DNA from: Geosiphon pyriformis
Lineage: Eukaryota; Glomeromycota; Glomeromycetes; Archaeosporales; Geosiphonaceae
Assembly: GCA_016748015.1 (NCBI GenBank)
Contig: JAAOMT010000660.1
Coordinates: forward strand, 94,371 to 158,370
DNA: 64,000 nucleotides
Direction of reading: 5' to 3'
Shown: positions 33,769 to 48,642 of the stretch, in pieces
Numbering within the stretch: the first letter of the stretch is position 1
Layout of the letters: each line of letters opens with the position of its first letter
Program-made: the position numbers and the translations under genes
Notes under the pieces: model-generated
The model's database searches: none
What the model was told of the DNA's origin: nothing
What the model saw: the letters and a program-made list of their open reading frames with translations, nothing else

Positions 33769-34213
33769 ATGAGCGGTTTCAATATTATATGGGCTTTGAT
33801 CGCTGCAGGCGGTGCATGCTTTGGGTCTTATGTGCTAATTCCCAAGGGACTGAATCAGACGTAGGCTTTATTTTTTATAATCGTGAAAACATAACCAAAC
33901 TTCACTATTTGAGCTTTTATTCTTCGAACAATTTTACCCTTTTATATGTAGCACTTTAAATTAATGTAATTTTTCTCTAAATTTATTACCTTATCAAAGC
34001 ACAATACGAACTTCGCTCATTTTGACGATAATTTGCTGCTACCTTGTGTAAGTTACCGTTCAGCGACACAATTCATGGGAAAAATCGAAATAATTATTTA
34101 TCAAATTGGGTCAATGTACATAATTTAGATGGGCAATTACTTATCTCGCACAGCTACACCCATTGATAAACCCGAAGCGATCTGATTTGCGCGGACCTCA
34201 CAGAAAAGCCTAG
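33769..34213 (+). CDS. VMA9: V-type ATPase subunit e (Vma9), three exons
   Basis: A small membrane subunit of the V0 sector of the vacuolar proton pump, needed for its assembly. Exons 33769-33860, 34000-34047 and 34139-based reading corrected to 34129-34213 total 225 nt and give 74 residues, the same size as the yeast protein. Two hydrophobic helices are visible: IIWALIAAGGACFGSYVLI, and SLILTIICCYLVWAITYLAQ. The ending QLHPLINPKRSDLRGP is the family signature. All junctions are GT-AG and in phase. It is too short and too split to appear as one ORF. Confidence 0.88.
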
Positions 34214-34950
34214 AGAAAACTAATAGATTAAGTAAGTTTCCATTGGAAATGTTTTCCTATGACGTTCTGGGCTTTCTTTGCTGAATTGGTATCCCTTTTG
34301 ATCGCAGAAGCAAATCGCATTACGTCTCCCATTCATCCATACGAAAATCTAGGAATACTATTTTTTTGCTCAGCATTGCCGCGATATTTGTCCCTTTTAA
34401 AAATTTAGTTTACTTCTTTTTATTTTCTACCATTGCTCAAATTCAATGTTACTATTAAATGGTATTGTAACAATAAACGCTTAATCTTGAATTCAAGACG
34501 GCCAAATCTTCAATAAATTAAAATAATCGCTCTAGAAAGACAAAACCTAGAAATCCTTAAGTCTAGGGTCGGACCATTATCTCTTTGAAAGATGTGGATG
34601 AAGGGGCCTGACTTTAGCTGTTTTTGAGAGACCGATTCGAATGCGCAGACCCCTATCCTGTAGGAGGTCTTGATGAACACCTACAAGGTATTCGTTAAGA
34701 GAGGGAGCGACTTAAAAATAAGGTTTGATACTAATCCAACGAAACTTAATGCATTATTGTCCGATATGCATTTCATAATCTCTAATAAATTTAAACCCTC
34801 CTCCCCCCAGGGTGATTAGTGTATCTTGAATCATACCGATTGGTTTCCTAGTGTTGTGAACGTTTGATTTTTCATGGGATATTTCCTAGCGTAATTTCGT
34901 CTGATTAGTTTATCTAAGATCATTTGAACTGTTTAATCTCATTAATTTCC
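34214..34950. other. intergenic region without a gene
   Basis: 737 bp between VMA9 and the acidic protein gene. The part at 34555-34720 is less A/T-rich than its surroundings but has no ORF or tRNA fold that I can see. Confidence 0.6.
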
Positions 34951-36130
34951 TCAAACCTTGGATGAGCCATCTGGGCTGGTTGCCATCAAAGGAACTTGGG
35001 ATATTTGAGAAGAACCTTGACCCTTAATTGCTTTATTGAGAACATTTGAAGCTTTATCTTTGGCAAAGAGATTATCATCCTTGCTTTTTTCAATTTTCTT
35101 TAAAAGAGTTTTTTCAATTTTTTCCTCTTCATAATCACTCTCATCGCTTTTTGCATTCTCGGACGCAAGGTCCGAATCTTCGTATCTACGGTTTAAGTCG
35201 TCTTCTGAATCTGAGAAATGGGTATCTTTGACGGGTAATGAAGGGTTTGATAATAGACCTTGACGTTTTGGATTATCTTGTAAATCTCCTTGAATAGCCG
35301 TATCAACGGGTTTGTGGTTATTGATTACATTGCCTAGGTTTTCATTTTCGCTGTTTCTCTTTTCAGAATTTTCATCTTCAAAGTCATTAGGAGGATCACT
35401 GAGATCACCATCTCCAAATATATCTAGTCAAGATATGAATGAAGTTTGCAAGATGCCAACTTTAAGAATCAAAGAGTTTGGAGGCCACTCACACCTTTAC
35501 AGTCTTCGGTATCACAGTTAGCCACGTCCAAAATTTTATCATCTTCAATTTCCTCGGTGGGGTCTTTTGATCCTAAACTTGTTAAAGTATCTCCTTTGTC
35601 CTCATTTTCAGAAAGTGATTTGAAATTTGGGACAGGGGAAGAACTGTAATGCAAAACAATATGAAATTGTAAGGTATTAGAAAATTATAATTTACTCTTT
35701 AGAGATTCGCGCGAAAAAATCATGAATTCCAAAATTTCCCTAGATTTTTTATTCTTCCTAAGATTCTTTTTCCTTTTCAGCTCTTGTAGTGGCTCTAAAT
35801 CGAAAACAGTGTCCTTGTTCATTCTTGGTGACTTGCGGGTAGTAGGAGATGCAGACATAGGAAAAGAGTCATCCTCCTCTGTCAAGAACAATTCCTTAGC
35901 GATAGCGCTACTAATTCACAATATTGAAAGTAATTCCCCTCAAGTAACCTTTATTCTTCATCGAAACCCTAGAATTGCTTTTGCTCAGAGGAGAATCAAA
36001 TTCTTCGACAAGATAATCAGAATAATTGACAGGTTTGCGTTGTCTACAAGAACAAACCGTTAATAAGTGTTTAAATGCAGAAAAAATATTTTTTTAAAGG
36101 TTTAAACCTTTTAGATCTTGTAGATTCCAT
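34951..36130 (-). CDS. acidic nuclear-type protein with KPVNYS N-terminus
   Basis: Five exons are readable: 36130-36108, 36043-35949, 35878-35696, 35643-35495 and 35423-34951. The protein begins MESTRSKRQRKPVNYSDYLV, then a basic stretch (KRKKNLRKNKKSRE), then Ser/Asp/Glu-rich regions with DIFGDGDLSDPP, ending SPDGSSKV. The start resembles the N-terminus of the animal homologous-recombination protein RAD51AP1 (KPVNYS), but one short motif is not proof. The junction of exons 3 and 4 is one base out of phase in my reading, so that border or the base is uncertain. Divergent from the Ssf1 gene, 134 bp apart. Confidence 0.55.
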
Positions 36131-36264
36131 AGAGCTTTCTTAAGTTAAAAACGCGAACAGACACGATTCTATCTTGTATACCAGATGCTATACAATGATT
36201 GGTTGATCGACGCAAAATAAAAATTTAAAAATCCAGTTACCCAGTTTCTCTGCTGTACTTTAAA

Positions 36265-38177
36265 ATGGCGAGACAACGGGTATGTTTCTTTGTGCTTTCA
36301 ATCAAAACATTCACTTTCTTTTCGTTACATTCGCGGTAATGCTTATGTAGAAAAAAAGAACTCATGTTCGAGTTGACGAAACAGCAAACCCTACAGCCCC
36401 AAAGCTATCCAAATGTTTTGTTATAAGATCCGGACCTGTAGGAACAGCTGTGACTGCTTTGGTACGAGATATGCGCAAAGTTATGGAGCCCAATACTGCC
36501 TCTAGGTTGCGTGTAAGCATTCCATTTTCTATTAAGCTCTTTTAAAGTTACTTGTCTTAACATCTTCTTCTATAGGAGAGGAAAAAAAACCGTCTAAAGG
36601 ATTTTGTTTCGGTTGCCGGTCAATTGGGTGTTACGCATTTCTTGATTTTTACTCGTACCGAATATGGTACGAATCTGAGAATCGCGCGTTCCCCCAGAGG
36701 CCCAACCTTGTGCTTTCAAGTGACAAAATATTCTTTAATACGAGATGTGCTTGGCCTACAAGCAACCCCAAAAAGCCCTGGAGCTGAATATCATACTTCT
36801 CCTTTAGTAAGTTTTGTAAACTAAGATTGAATTTCTGTTTTATGTGGGAAGTTTTTCAAATCCAAATAACTATTTGATTTCAAGCTTGTTCTGAATAACT
36901 TTGGAGGAGATTCCAAACAGATGAAATTGCTAACGGCAATGTTCCAAAATATGTTTCCTCCAATCAATGTTAAAACTGTAGGCTATTTTTTAATTTTTGA
37001 TATTATCAAACCTACATAAGAGAATTATATTAAATATGCATTTCCTATGTATTATCACTCAGATGCAACTATCCGAAGCCCGTCGAGTTGTTCTTTTCAG
37101 CTACAATAATGAAACCAATCGCATTGACTTTCGACATTATAACATTGGAGTCAAACCTGTAGGCATTAGTAAAAGTATTAAACGAATTATCACAGCGGAA
37201 ATTCCCGATTTACATAATTATGATGACATTAGTGAATATGTGTTAAGGTATTGTGCTTTCATTATAGTTCTTGGATAAACGTGCTGTCAAAGCTTTGCTG
37301 ACTACTTTTTTAAACAGAGAAGCCCAGGCCTCTGAAAGTGAGGCGGAAAACGGCATCGACTCAAAAGTAACTCTCCCACAAGACTTTGTAGGCAGAAATA
37401 ATAAAAAATTGGATCAACGTGCTATTAAATTAACGGAATTAGGTCCCAAATTGGAACTTCAGCTAATAAAGGTTCAAAGTGGATTATGTGATGGAGAAGT
37501 TCTATTTCATGAATTTGGTATTGAAGCATTATTGAATATCATGCGGAACATATATATCGGCCACTTCTTAAAGCAGAGCCCTCTACATTTTTTTAGTCCA
37601 TAAAACTCCAGAGCAAACCAAAGAAATGCAACATGAACGTGAACGTCGGAAACAAATGCTGTTGTCGCGTCGACAACAACAGGAAGCCAATGTCGAAAAG
37701 AAAAAGGCTGAAAAGAACGCAAATCGACTAGCTACTAGTAGGGGCTCAGGTAAGAATTATAATATTTTGGTCATTTATCTTTCTCTGTTTTATCATTTAA
37801 AACCTTTTCTAATTATGTTTAAAGAAAAACAAAATCTTGTCGAGTTGGAAAGTGATGATGATATTACTGAACATTTCCCCACCGAATATGAGGACGAATC
37901 TTCAGATGATTATATTCCTAATATGAGAGATCAATATGAGGATGATCGAAATAATGAATTAGATGAAGAATTTTCTGATATTGAATATAATATAAACCAG
38001 AGTGGCTATGAGAAAGACAATTTATTTGATGAAAAACTTGAAAATCAGGATAGCAGTGAATCGGAGGTAAGAACGTTTAGCGCTGGAAGAATTAAAAAGA
38101 ATTCTGCTGCCTTAGGAAAGGCCAAAGCCATAATCAAGTCAATAACTACTCGAAAGACAAAAATGGAGAAAACATAA
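36265..38177 (+). CDS. SSF1: Brix-domain ribosome biogenesis factor Peter Pan / Ssf1
   Basis: Acts in the nucleolus in 27S pre-rRNA maturation for the 60S subunit. Exon 1 is 36265-36279 (MARQR), exon 2 36351-36512 (THVRVDE...FVIRSGPVG...LVRDMRKVMEPNTASRLR), exon 3 from 36577 (DFVSVAGQLGVTHFLIF, IARSPRGPT). Later exons carry SEARRVVLFSYN and IDFRHYNIGVKP, typical of the Brix domain, then a basic coiled region (RERRKQMLLSRRQQQ) and an acidic tail ending KTKMEKT at 38177. About 8 exons. Length near 450 residues as in the family. Downstream introns are placed approximately. Confidence 0.92.
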
Positions 38178-38292
38178 AGTTCACTACTCACAATCCACAA
38201 TCGATACTTTGCTAAATGTTTATTGTCCTGTTCAAATATGGCTGCTAGAATAAAATTTGAGTGGACTTGAAATTCTAGAATTTTTTTTAATT

Positions 38293-40240
38293 CTACTCAG
38301 CAGTTTGCCCTGGAGTTACCACCGTTTCTGTTGCATCAAGTTCGTAAACTTCATTGTTTTCAATTTCCTCGGTATTATCGATTTCCTCAGTTTCATCAAT
38401 TTGATTAGTATCTTCAATTTCTGCATCAGAAGCAGGATGTGAATCTGGATCTTCCATTGTAGTAGATTCCCCAGAGGAATTCGGTGATCCGATTGCCTGT
38501 ATTGTACCACTTGTCTCTGAAACCCCTGGTGATTCTGGGTCTTCAACTGTGTCTTGTACCAAAGTTGTTGCCTCCGAATGTTGGGGGGAGTCAGGAATAT
38601 ATAATGTCGTAGTTTCGGATGGTTGTGGGGATTGTGCTCTTTCTGGTTCATCAAGCAACATCAATTCGCGTTTATCCACTTCTGGAAACTCCTGCCCCGC
38701 CAATCTAGAATATTCTTCAAGGTCTATTTTCACGAGAATTTTAAATAACTTAGAGGAAGAACTAGATAAATAGAAGCCGCCCAACAATATTTACCTACTG
38801 GAATTTTGTGCATCAAGGCGTGATCAACCTTAGATTTATTAATTTTTGATTCTCGTTTATATTTTGCCTTGATTTGTTTACGATTTCTGTACGGGAACAT
38901 TTGGGCGATAATCCCAAAATCTGTTCCCCATTGAGATAATCCCTAGCTTAAAATATTTACAATTGATTCTATTTTGCTTTGAAAGAAACGCGTGGATCCC
39001 CAAGTACCTTGAAAAATAGTTCATTATCTTCAGCTGTCCATCTAGTTGTCCTAAGTCGACGCGGCATAAACGAGCCGTAATTAGTCAATTTTCTATTGAA
39101 TTCATTCTCTATAATAATTGGCATGGGAGTTTCTTGTTCTTCATTCCGGGCTGCTGCAGTTCGGTCAACCAATAATGATTCTTGATCTAGAACAGCTTTC
39201 CCGTCAACAAATCTTATTTGTGGAGCAGCATTTCTAAAAAGAAATTAATAATTAATTGCACGCATTGCGATAGCACTAAATAAATATAGCTAAAAAAATT
39301 AGCAATTAAAACTGACGTTTCTTGTATTTCCATCAAGCGAAGCTCAGCAATAGCAGGGTCGTTATAAAAGTCCTCATCTTCACTTCCATGTTCTACATTC
39401 ACTGCCTCTGATTCAATTATATTCCTTTGATCTTCTTGATCCCGAACTGATCGTTCATTATTATCTTGGTGATTAGGAAATTCTATGATTTCTTGGTTCC
39501 TAACATCATAAATGTCCTCATTATTACTATTTTCATAAACTTCGTAATTTCCATAGTCATCGTTATTTTCATGATTCTCGTTATTCTCACGATTTACATT
39601 ATCATCATAATTTAGGATATTTTCATCATCTTGAGCTACTTCCAATGAAATTAACTGCTCATAGGCGGCAGCTTTTTGTTCTTCTCGTCTTCGTTTTGCT
39701 TCTATATATCTTTTTTTCAACATCTTTTTATACTTTTTAGATTTTCGTCCAGTCTTTATATCACCACATAGATCAGCCATGGTTACTTCTGAGGGATCTA
39801 AAGACTCTTCATCAGGATTATCTTCCCAAGGAAGAACTTTACGTTTTCTCATACGATTGCCATATGCATCTATTTCATTTTTATCTGGGGTCCCAGTAGT
39901 ATATGGAGAAGAAAGACTAAGAGGCGAGAGTGGTGATATTGATGAACTCTGAGTTGGCGCTTGTGGCTGAAAGGCGTGTGTTCGATCGGGTAATTGATCA
40001 GGAAACGTGTCTTCCCGAGAAGGAATCGGAATTGGTACACCCTTGAAACTTAAATAATCTTCTCGTGAAGGAATTTCAATGGGAACACCTTGTGAACTTG
40101 AAACGTTACGAGAAGGTACCGAGAGGGTAGTAACCTCTAGGTTCAAAAAAATTCCATTAGTTCAAAAAGAACTAATAACCATGAAAACAAATGAGTATTG
40201 CTGGCGAGCGCAAACCTTCAAAAAGGTCTGCAGGTTCCAT
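38293..40240 (-). CDS. BDP1: TFIIIB subunit B'' (Bdp1), SANT domain
   Basis: Part of the RNA polymerase III initiation factor TFIIIB with TBP and Brf1. Starts at 40240 (MEPADLFEG), next a long exon (about 40143-39325) with basic KSKKYKKMLKKRYIEAKRRR. An exon follows with RWTAEDNELFFKVLG, and the next has SQWGTDFGIIAQMFPYRNRK and IKAKYKRESK: together the SANT domain. The final exon (to TAG at 38293) is acidic and Ser/Thr/Glu-rich. An Asn/Glu/Asp-rich tract (39450-39640) is low complexity. Five exons in all. It converges on Ssf1 with 115 bp between. Confidence 0.9.
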
Positions 40241-40348
40241 TAGACGTTAAATTCAATAGGACCCAAACAGAAAAGAATCTCTTATATTTGTCACGTGCAT
40301 TTTATTTTGTTTATTTATTGAAAAGAATTCTGCTCCCCTACAACCTAA

Positions 40349-41296
40349 ATGTCGGATATGTCCTTAGAGTCTGATTCAGGTGAAGTTGAAGTCAAGCTGC
40401 CCGAGCTGAAAGAATATACCAGGTCTTTAAATGAATCATTGGACAACGTGGAGACAACTCTACAACCTTTATTGGAGGCCCCCTTAAATGAGATTTCCGC
40501 TAAATTAGATGTCATTCAAAGGGCCAAACTGCAAGCTATGAACGCCCAAATAATAGTAAGCTTGCTCGCCAGTAAGAGAAGATTAAATAACCAATTTTTA
40601 TTTCTCGAATTCTCCATTAGCCAATTTTCCATCAAATATTCTATTTATTTAATTACGGTGAAGTCAACAAAATTTTTTAATCTTTGAATTTTTCTTTGAA
40701 TCTAAATAAAGTATACCTTAGAACTCGTGGGAAAGACCCAAAAACCCATGATCTACAAGAGCTTATAGTGAGTTATTTCCTTGAACCTTTACGAGTTTGG
40801 TCTTTACATGAGCTAAAATATTTTTTGGATTAGGTTCGCATCAAAGATTATGGCCAAAAAATTGAAGATACTGTCAATCCCCCCAAACAAACCTTAAAGC
40901 TCGATCGAGCAGCTGCTGGACGCTTGATAAAACATTCTACCAAAAATCCTGAGCGCGAAATTAGGCGAGATGAAGAAAGAAGTAAACTTTATAATTATGA
41001 TTAGGTTTTCTTTAGTAATGCAGATATTTTCTCGATTATTAATTCTACTCTTTCTTTTAGTGTCTGAAAGGGAATATTTTCGCAACGGAACTGAAGCTGA
41101 TCGACGAAATTCTTTATCAAGACAACCACAATCTCCACGTAATGAAAAGTACAGTAGAAATGAAAGATATAGATCTCGTAGCAAGTCACCGTCAAAGTTT
41201 GTTCGTAGAGATTATAAAGATAGGGAAGATGATCGACGCTCCCAAAGATCTCGATACGATTCAATTGAAGATTACCCACGCGGCTCCCGAAGATGA
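40349..41296 (+). CDS. LRP1: C1D / Lrp1 (Rrp47) exosome cofactor
   Basis: The family helps the nuclear exosome exonuclease Rrp6 process rRNA and snoRNA. The start MSDMSLESDSGEVEVKLPEL leads into a helical Sas10/C1D region (LNESLDNVETTLQPLLEAP, then IQRAKLQAMNAQII). Further exons read YLRTRGKDPKTHDLQELI and RIKDYGQKIEDTVNPPKQ, with LDRAAAGRLIKHSTK, the best C1D block. The last exon is Arg/Ser-rich (RYRSRSKSPSKF). A short piece of the family (equivalent of YAINSLYW) between exons 1 and 2 was not found, so that border is open. Start is 108 bp from Bdp1, divergent. Confidence 0.7.
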
Positions 41297-41862
41297 ACGT
41301 TTCAAGTGAATGATACATCACATATTCTTAAGATTTTCCGGAGACGTGTGGGGTTTGCTCAATTGCTGAGACCTCGTAAAATTGATAATCAAAGTTAAAA
41401 GTCCAAGCCAAAGGTGCGATTTAATCTGAGAAAAATCATATCGTAACGAGAAGCTCATCATGTGGAGGCGTTCACAACCCAAAGTTTATTCATCCGCCTT
41501 ATTTTCTCAAGGAAAGGCATTGGGTGAAACACTATTCAGAAATCCCCGATTATTTGGCAAATAATCGCTCACTCACTTCCTTGATCCTTTTAAAAGCAAT
41601 TTTAGTATTATGAATTGATTTGAGGCTTATTATTATCATATAACACAGTTTCCCAAAAAAACAATATTTTGAAAAAAATATTTATTGCCTTTATAAAGAA
41701 ACAGTTATTACAAAACTAAATCTGATTACATTGATAATTATAAAGAATATCTATTGGTCACAATAATTATTTTTATCTCAGAACATGAGGCACGTTTGAA
41801 GTTTCACAATCCATGCATAGTTATTGCCTGTTAACGCGAAGATATCTGCTCAACCCCCAGTG
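41297..41862. other. intergenic region without a gene
   Basis: 566 bp between C1D and the next gene. A/T-rich in its second half; nothing recognised. Confidence 0.6.
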
Positions 41863-43114
41863 ATGGAAAACCCCAGAGACGTTTCCCCGTCAATCTCCCA
41901 AAGTTCCACTTCCGTCACAGTTTCTTCAACAAACACCAGTTCTGCAGCCTCTTCGATCCTGCCTAATGCCCCCTTCCCACAACCGGCTCCGCGTCCTACT
42001 ACGAACTCTCCCAATCTACCATCAGCAATAGATCTTCCAGGTGGCATAAATCCACACTTTTCCTACGAGTATTTCTCAGAACTGGTGCAAAAACGAATAA
42101 CTACCTTCACCTACCTTAAGCGTGCTCATGAAGGCCGAATACATTGGTTTAACACAGTATGCTTGACAAAAGACGACTTAGCAACTGAATACGACAATTC
42201 TCGGATGAAACGACGGTCGGTTTTATGTTGCTTTTTATGGCAGCAAAATTGAGTGTGAAAGCATGATCTGATACTTTGCAACATATATGTATATAGGAAA
42301 AGACTAATTTTCGGTTACTTTTAGTACGGGAAACTTTTTCATTCTTGGGGCGTCCCTAGCACTTATATTGGATATTACTAACCCGCACGACTATGTGCGC
42401 GCTTTAACCGTGATGCTACAAGAATTTGAATATCATACGAATGAACATTCAAAGCAAAAGATGGTAAATCAAGAAATTCTCAACGTTGATCGAATTCCGA
42501 ATTGCATTTCATACTATCCACTCCCCAATCGTATCAAATAACTGGACTTTAACCACTTTGAACTTCTAAATTTCAAAGAAAATGTTTTTTAGAAAGTCAA
42601 AAGGGACCAAAGATGAAGATACCTCTTTTCAAGAAAGTGGTGAATATACTTATCTTTATGTACCAAACATAGTAAGTTCGATTAATTTTTTCAAAAAGTT
42701 TCAATTTTATTTAAATTTCATTCTCAATACAATTCTTATTTGCAATTTACATCTTATTCTAAGCCATTTGAGCTAGATTATTTTCAAACATTTTATACTC
42801 TTTGTGATATACTGGTGGAAATATATCATAAACTCTTGGTTGGGACGGCCAATATGTGGGCTGGCCAATTTGCAGAAAATGTATTAAAAGCTGACGGAAA
42901 ATTTAAGGTTTGATTATCTGAGCTTTTGATTTCATTTATCTTTACATAAATTAAGAACCTTAATCACAAACTTGCTTGATTAAAGAAAATAATTTCTTTA
43001 GTCACTAAAGAAATTGATTCTTTGGCACGCAATGCGGTCAAAGAAGAATTGAGCTCGGTAGATTCGATAATTTCTAAGCAAGATCATGACGCAGCAAAGA
43101 AAAGCACAATATAA
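41863..43114 (+). CDS. conserved fungal protein of unknown function
   Basis: Exons about 41863-42215, 42325-42473, 42597-42671, then two more ending TAA at 43112-43114. The N-terminus is Ser/Thr/Pro-rich and disordered. Then come PHFSYEYFSELVQKRI, LKRAHEGRIHWFNTV, GNFFILGASLALILDITNP, SGEYTYLYVPNI, FYTLCDILVEIYHKLL and VLKADGKFKKIISLVTKEID. I recall this pattern as a family spread through fungi but know no function. The central GASLALILDIT stretch is hydrophobic but too polar around it to call a membrane helix with confidence. The ATG at 41863 is the first one in frame. Confidence 0.75.
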
Positions 43115-44099
43115 CTCACCAGTTTCCAAGAAATTGGTTATGAAAAATTTGCATTTTAATTTAACACGAACTAGATAATAATTAATTTAGAATCCTGTAC
43201 ATAGAAAATACTTTTGTTCCATAGCTTTTAGAATATTATTTTTATTACATAAATACAGTTGAAATTTCCTGAATTATCAAAATTCTTAAATAGACTATTT
43301 TATTTTCAATTTATGAAAATTTAAAAATTTTAAATCTCAAACTTGATTATTTCAATTTAATTACTAAAATTAATTGATATGTGGATTTTAATTAAGTTTT
43401 TAAATTAATTTAACCCATTCCTTAATTAATTTTGTTTTTATGCTTATACATATATATATATATGTTTGTTTGTTTAATTTCTTGGTTATTAATTTTAATT
43501 GTTTTTAATATTAGTCTTTTATATTTAACTTTTATTTTATCTTTACTAATTTGATTATAACGAAGTTAATAAATTATTTGAATTTAATTTTTATACTTAT
43601 AAAAACATCATTGCAAATTTATAACAAAAACATGTAAATCTAAAAGCAATTTATTATAATTATAATTTCTTATTTTAATGGTTTCGATCAAATGTAATGC
43701 ATAATAATATTAATTTTGAGGGAAAAAAAATTGAATTTTCCAAAAAGCTGTGATACTTGCAACCATCTACAAACACAAATCAATAGAGTATACAGTCCAA
43801 TGTAAATTATCCAAGCCAAAATACATTATTTCCAATCAAAGATGTGTCTGTAATAGCTTTTCAAAAAAAAAAAGAAAAAGCGATTGCAATCTTTAATTGT
43901 GATTGTTTTATTTTATAATAAACCCCTTATTAAGTTAATGGATTCGGCAAGTAACAACATATGACATCAATTGGAACGGTAAATCCAAGGAGGGGAGCAA
44001 ATTCGCGATAGGCATCTTAACACCAAAAACGAATCGAATCATTTTTTAAAATACCAACCTTTGATGTATTAAAATTGAATAAGAAGGACATTTTCGGTT
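43115..44099. other. AT-rich intergenic region
   Basis: 985 bp, mostly A/T runs, with a short (AT) stretch at 43448-43464 and an A run at 43863-43875. No gene recognised. Confidence 0.65.
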
Positions 44100-46761
<2,662 letters not shown>

Positions 46762-47194
46762 TTTTGTGGGTCTCAAATGTTCCCGACAAACTACATATAA
46801 TTGATCTCTAAAATCAGTGAAAGGAGATTTGCAATTTTAATAATTGTTATGACACAAATAACTGAAATAAAATTCATTTCAAATATAAATATTTGTGAAC
46901 ATTTTGATAATTCTTTATTATTATTATTATTTACATAAATTAAATTTTAATTAAAAATATAAAAATTGGGATATCATTATATATATTAAAAAATTTACTA
47001 TACGTACGTGTATTATTATACATAAAATCTATTTTATTAATTTATAATAATCATTATTTTTTATCATTAAAAAATTTAAAATTATAATTAAATATCAAAA
47101 TTTATGAAATAATAATAATAATAATAATCACGTGATAAAAGAAAAGCTTTTAAAAAACCAAGTCACAATTGAATAATTCATAGATTCAGACATC
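46762..47194. promoter_or_regulatory. divergent intergenic region, fumarase / GFA gene
   Basis: 433 bp of A/T-rich sequence with (AAT) repeats at 46917-46931 and 47109-47128. It must hold the promoters of both genes; no specific element is recognised. Confidence 0.5.
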
Positions 47195-48097
47195 ATGACA
47201 GATCCTACTCTTCAATCGTTAAATTCCAACCAAAACACCAATAGTATTAACCCAATTTCCCATCCCAATTAAAGATTCATAAAGGTAGTTGTCATTGTGA
47301 AAAAATTGTATTTGAAATTGATGCACCCACGGTTCTTGAATTATTGGATTGTAATTGTTCAATTTGTTTCAAGAAAGGTAATTTACTTTATGAAAAATTT
47401 TCTTTGATCTATGAATTTGGGATTTTGATATTTTTGAGTTTTCCACATTATATATAAACTATTTTAAAAAACTAATTTTCTCTTATCATCGAATTTAAGG
47501 TTTTCTCCACTTAATTATTCCATTATCCCAATTCCGTCTCTTGCGAGGAAAAGAAAATCTTATGCAATACACATTTGGTACACATATCGCCAAACATTAT
47601 TTTTGTAATACTTGTGGAATTTCACCATTGTAAGTGCAGGTATTTTGAAATTTCTAAAATTAACATCATCACCCTCCTCATCATGAGGAGATTAAAAATC
47701 TTATCTAATAGTTATATACCACGTTCGAACCCTGATGGATGTGATGTAAGAAATTAGAAATCATTAGAATTTCTAAACCCTTTTTGAATCATTAATTTAT
47801 TCAATCCCAAAAATTTTGATACATGTACAAGGTTAACTTTCGATGTCTTCAGCCAGGTACTGTAGAATCATATAATATTACTCCATTTGATGGACAGGTA
47901 AGGTTCATAAAAAAAAAAATTTCCCCCCCCCCCCTCCCTAATTTTCCAAAGGGACTATTTTCTTATTTGAAATTTTTCTATGCGAAAATAAAATCATTAA
48001 TGTTCAATAACTTTTTATCACTAATTAGAATTGGGAAGAAAATGCAACTCAATTAGCTCATTTATCACAAGATTCTCGAGTTCCAAGGAATTTTTGA
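47195..48097 (+). CDS. GFA / CENP-V domain protein
   Basis: Zinc-binding fold of the glutathione-dependent formaldehyde-activating family. SCHCEKIVFEID and CNCSICFKK give the first cysteine cluster, FCNTCGISPL the second, then YIPRSNPDGCD and VNFRCLQPGT. The end is DSRVPRNF with TGA at 48095. Five or six exons, with good GT-AG sites at 47895, 47748 and 47628. The start MTDPTLQSLNS (47195) joins the domain either through a 41-nt intron (47244-47284) or after a one-base loss. Substrate unknown; family members are seldom tested. A C run at 47925-47936 lies in an intron. Confidence 0.8.
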
Positions 48098-48642
48098 TAG
48101 ATTTAAAATAGATTTAGGTATTAAATTTTACATGATTGAGGTATTTTACGTTTTTTTTTCTTGAATAAATAAATTAGTTGAATGATACAGTTAGTCACCT
48201 TTTTCATTCAATCCGAATAAGCAATATGGCAAAATGTTAAAACGAAACTATTTGAAAATTAGAAAGGTATGCAATAATTTTATCAAAAACATTTTTTATA
48301 TTCTGGTCCATTTTTAATCGTATTTGTCATATTTTCTGTCCGTGTTTTACCGTATTTTTCGTTGCCATTATATCATTATTATTGAAAATTAATCGCTTCA
48401 CACAAGTAATAACTCAAATCTACTATAGTACAATAGTGTTAGTAATAGTAGTGGTAATAGTGATAGTTGGTAGTGGTTGTGTTAATGTCAGTGATGGTGG
48501 TATTACAATCTAAGAATTTTATCCAGTCTCTCTATTTGGACTTTTTTTAACTGAAATTATAATGTAAAATTGACTAATGTTTTTCCTCATACTGTCCAAA
48601 CTTTTGAATATGATCAAAACCCACCAAGAATGTTTGATATAT
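48098..48642. other. intergenic region without a gene
   Basis: 545 bp, A/T-rich, with GTGGTAATAGTGATAG-type repeats at 48430-48500. No gene seen. Confidence 0.6.

Noticed and set aside
34555-34720. A tRNA gene in the less A/T-rich patch
   Set aside because: No cloverleaf with a TTCGA T-loop, anticodon arm and acceptor stem could be drawn.
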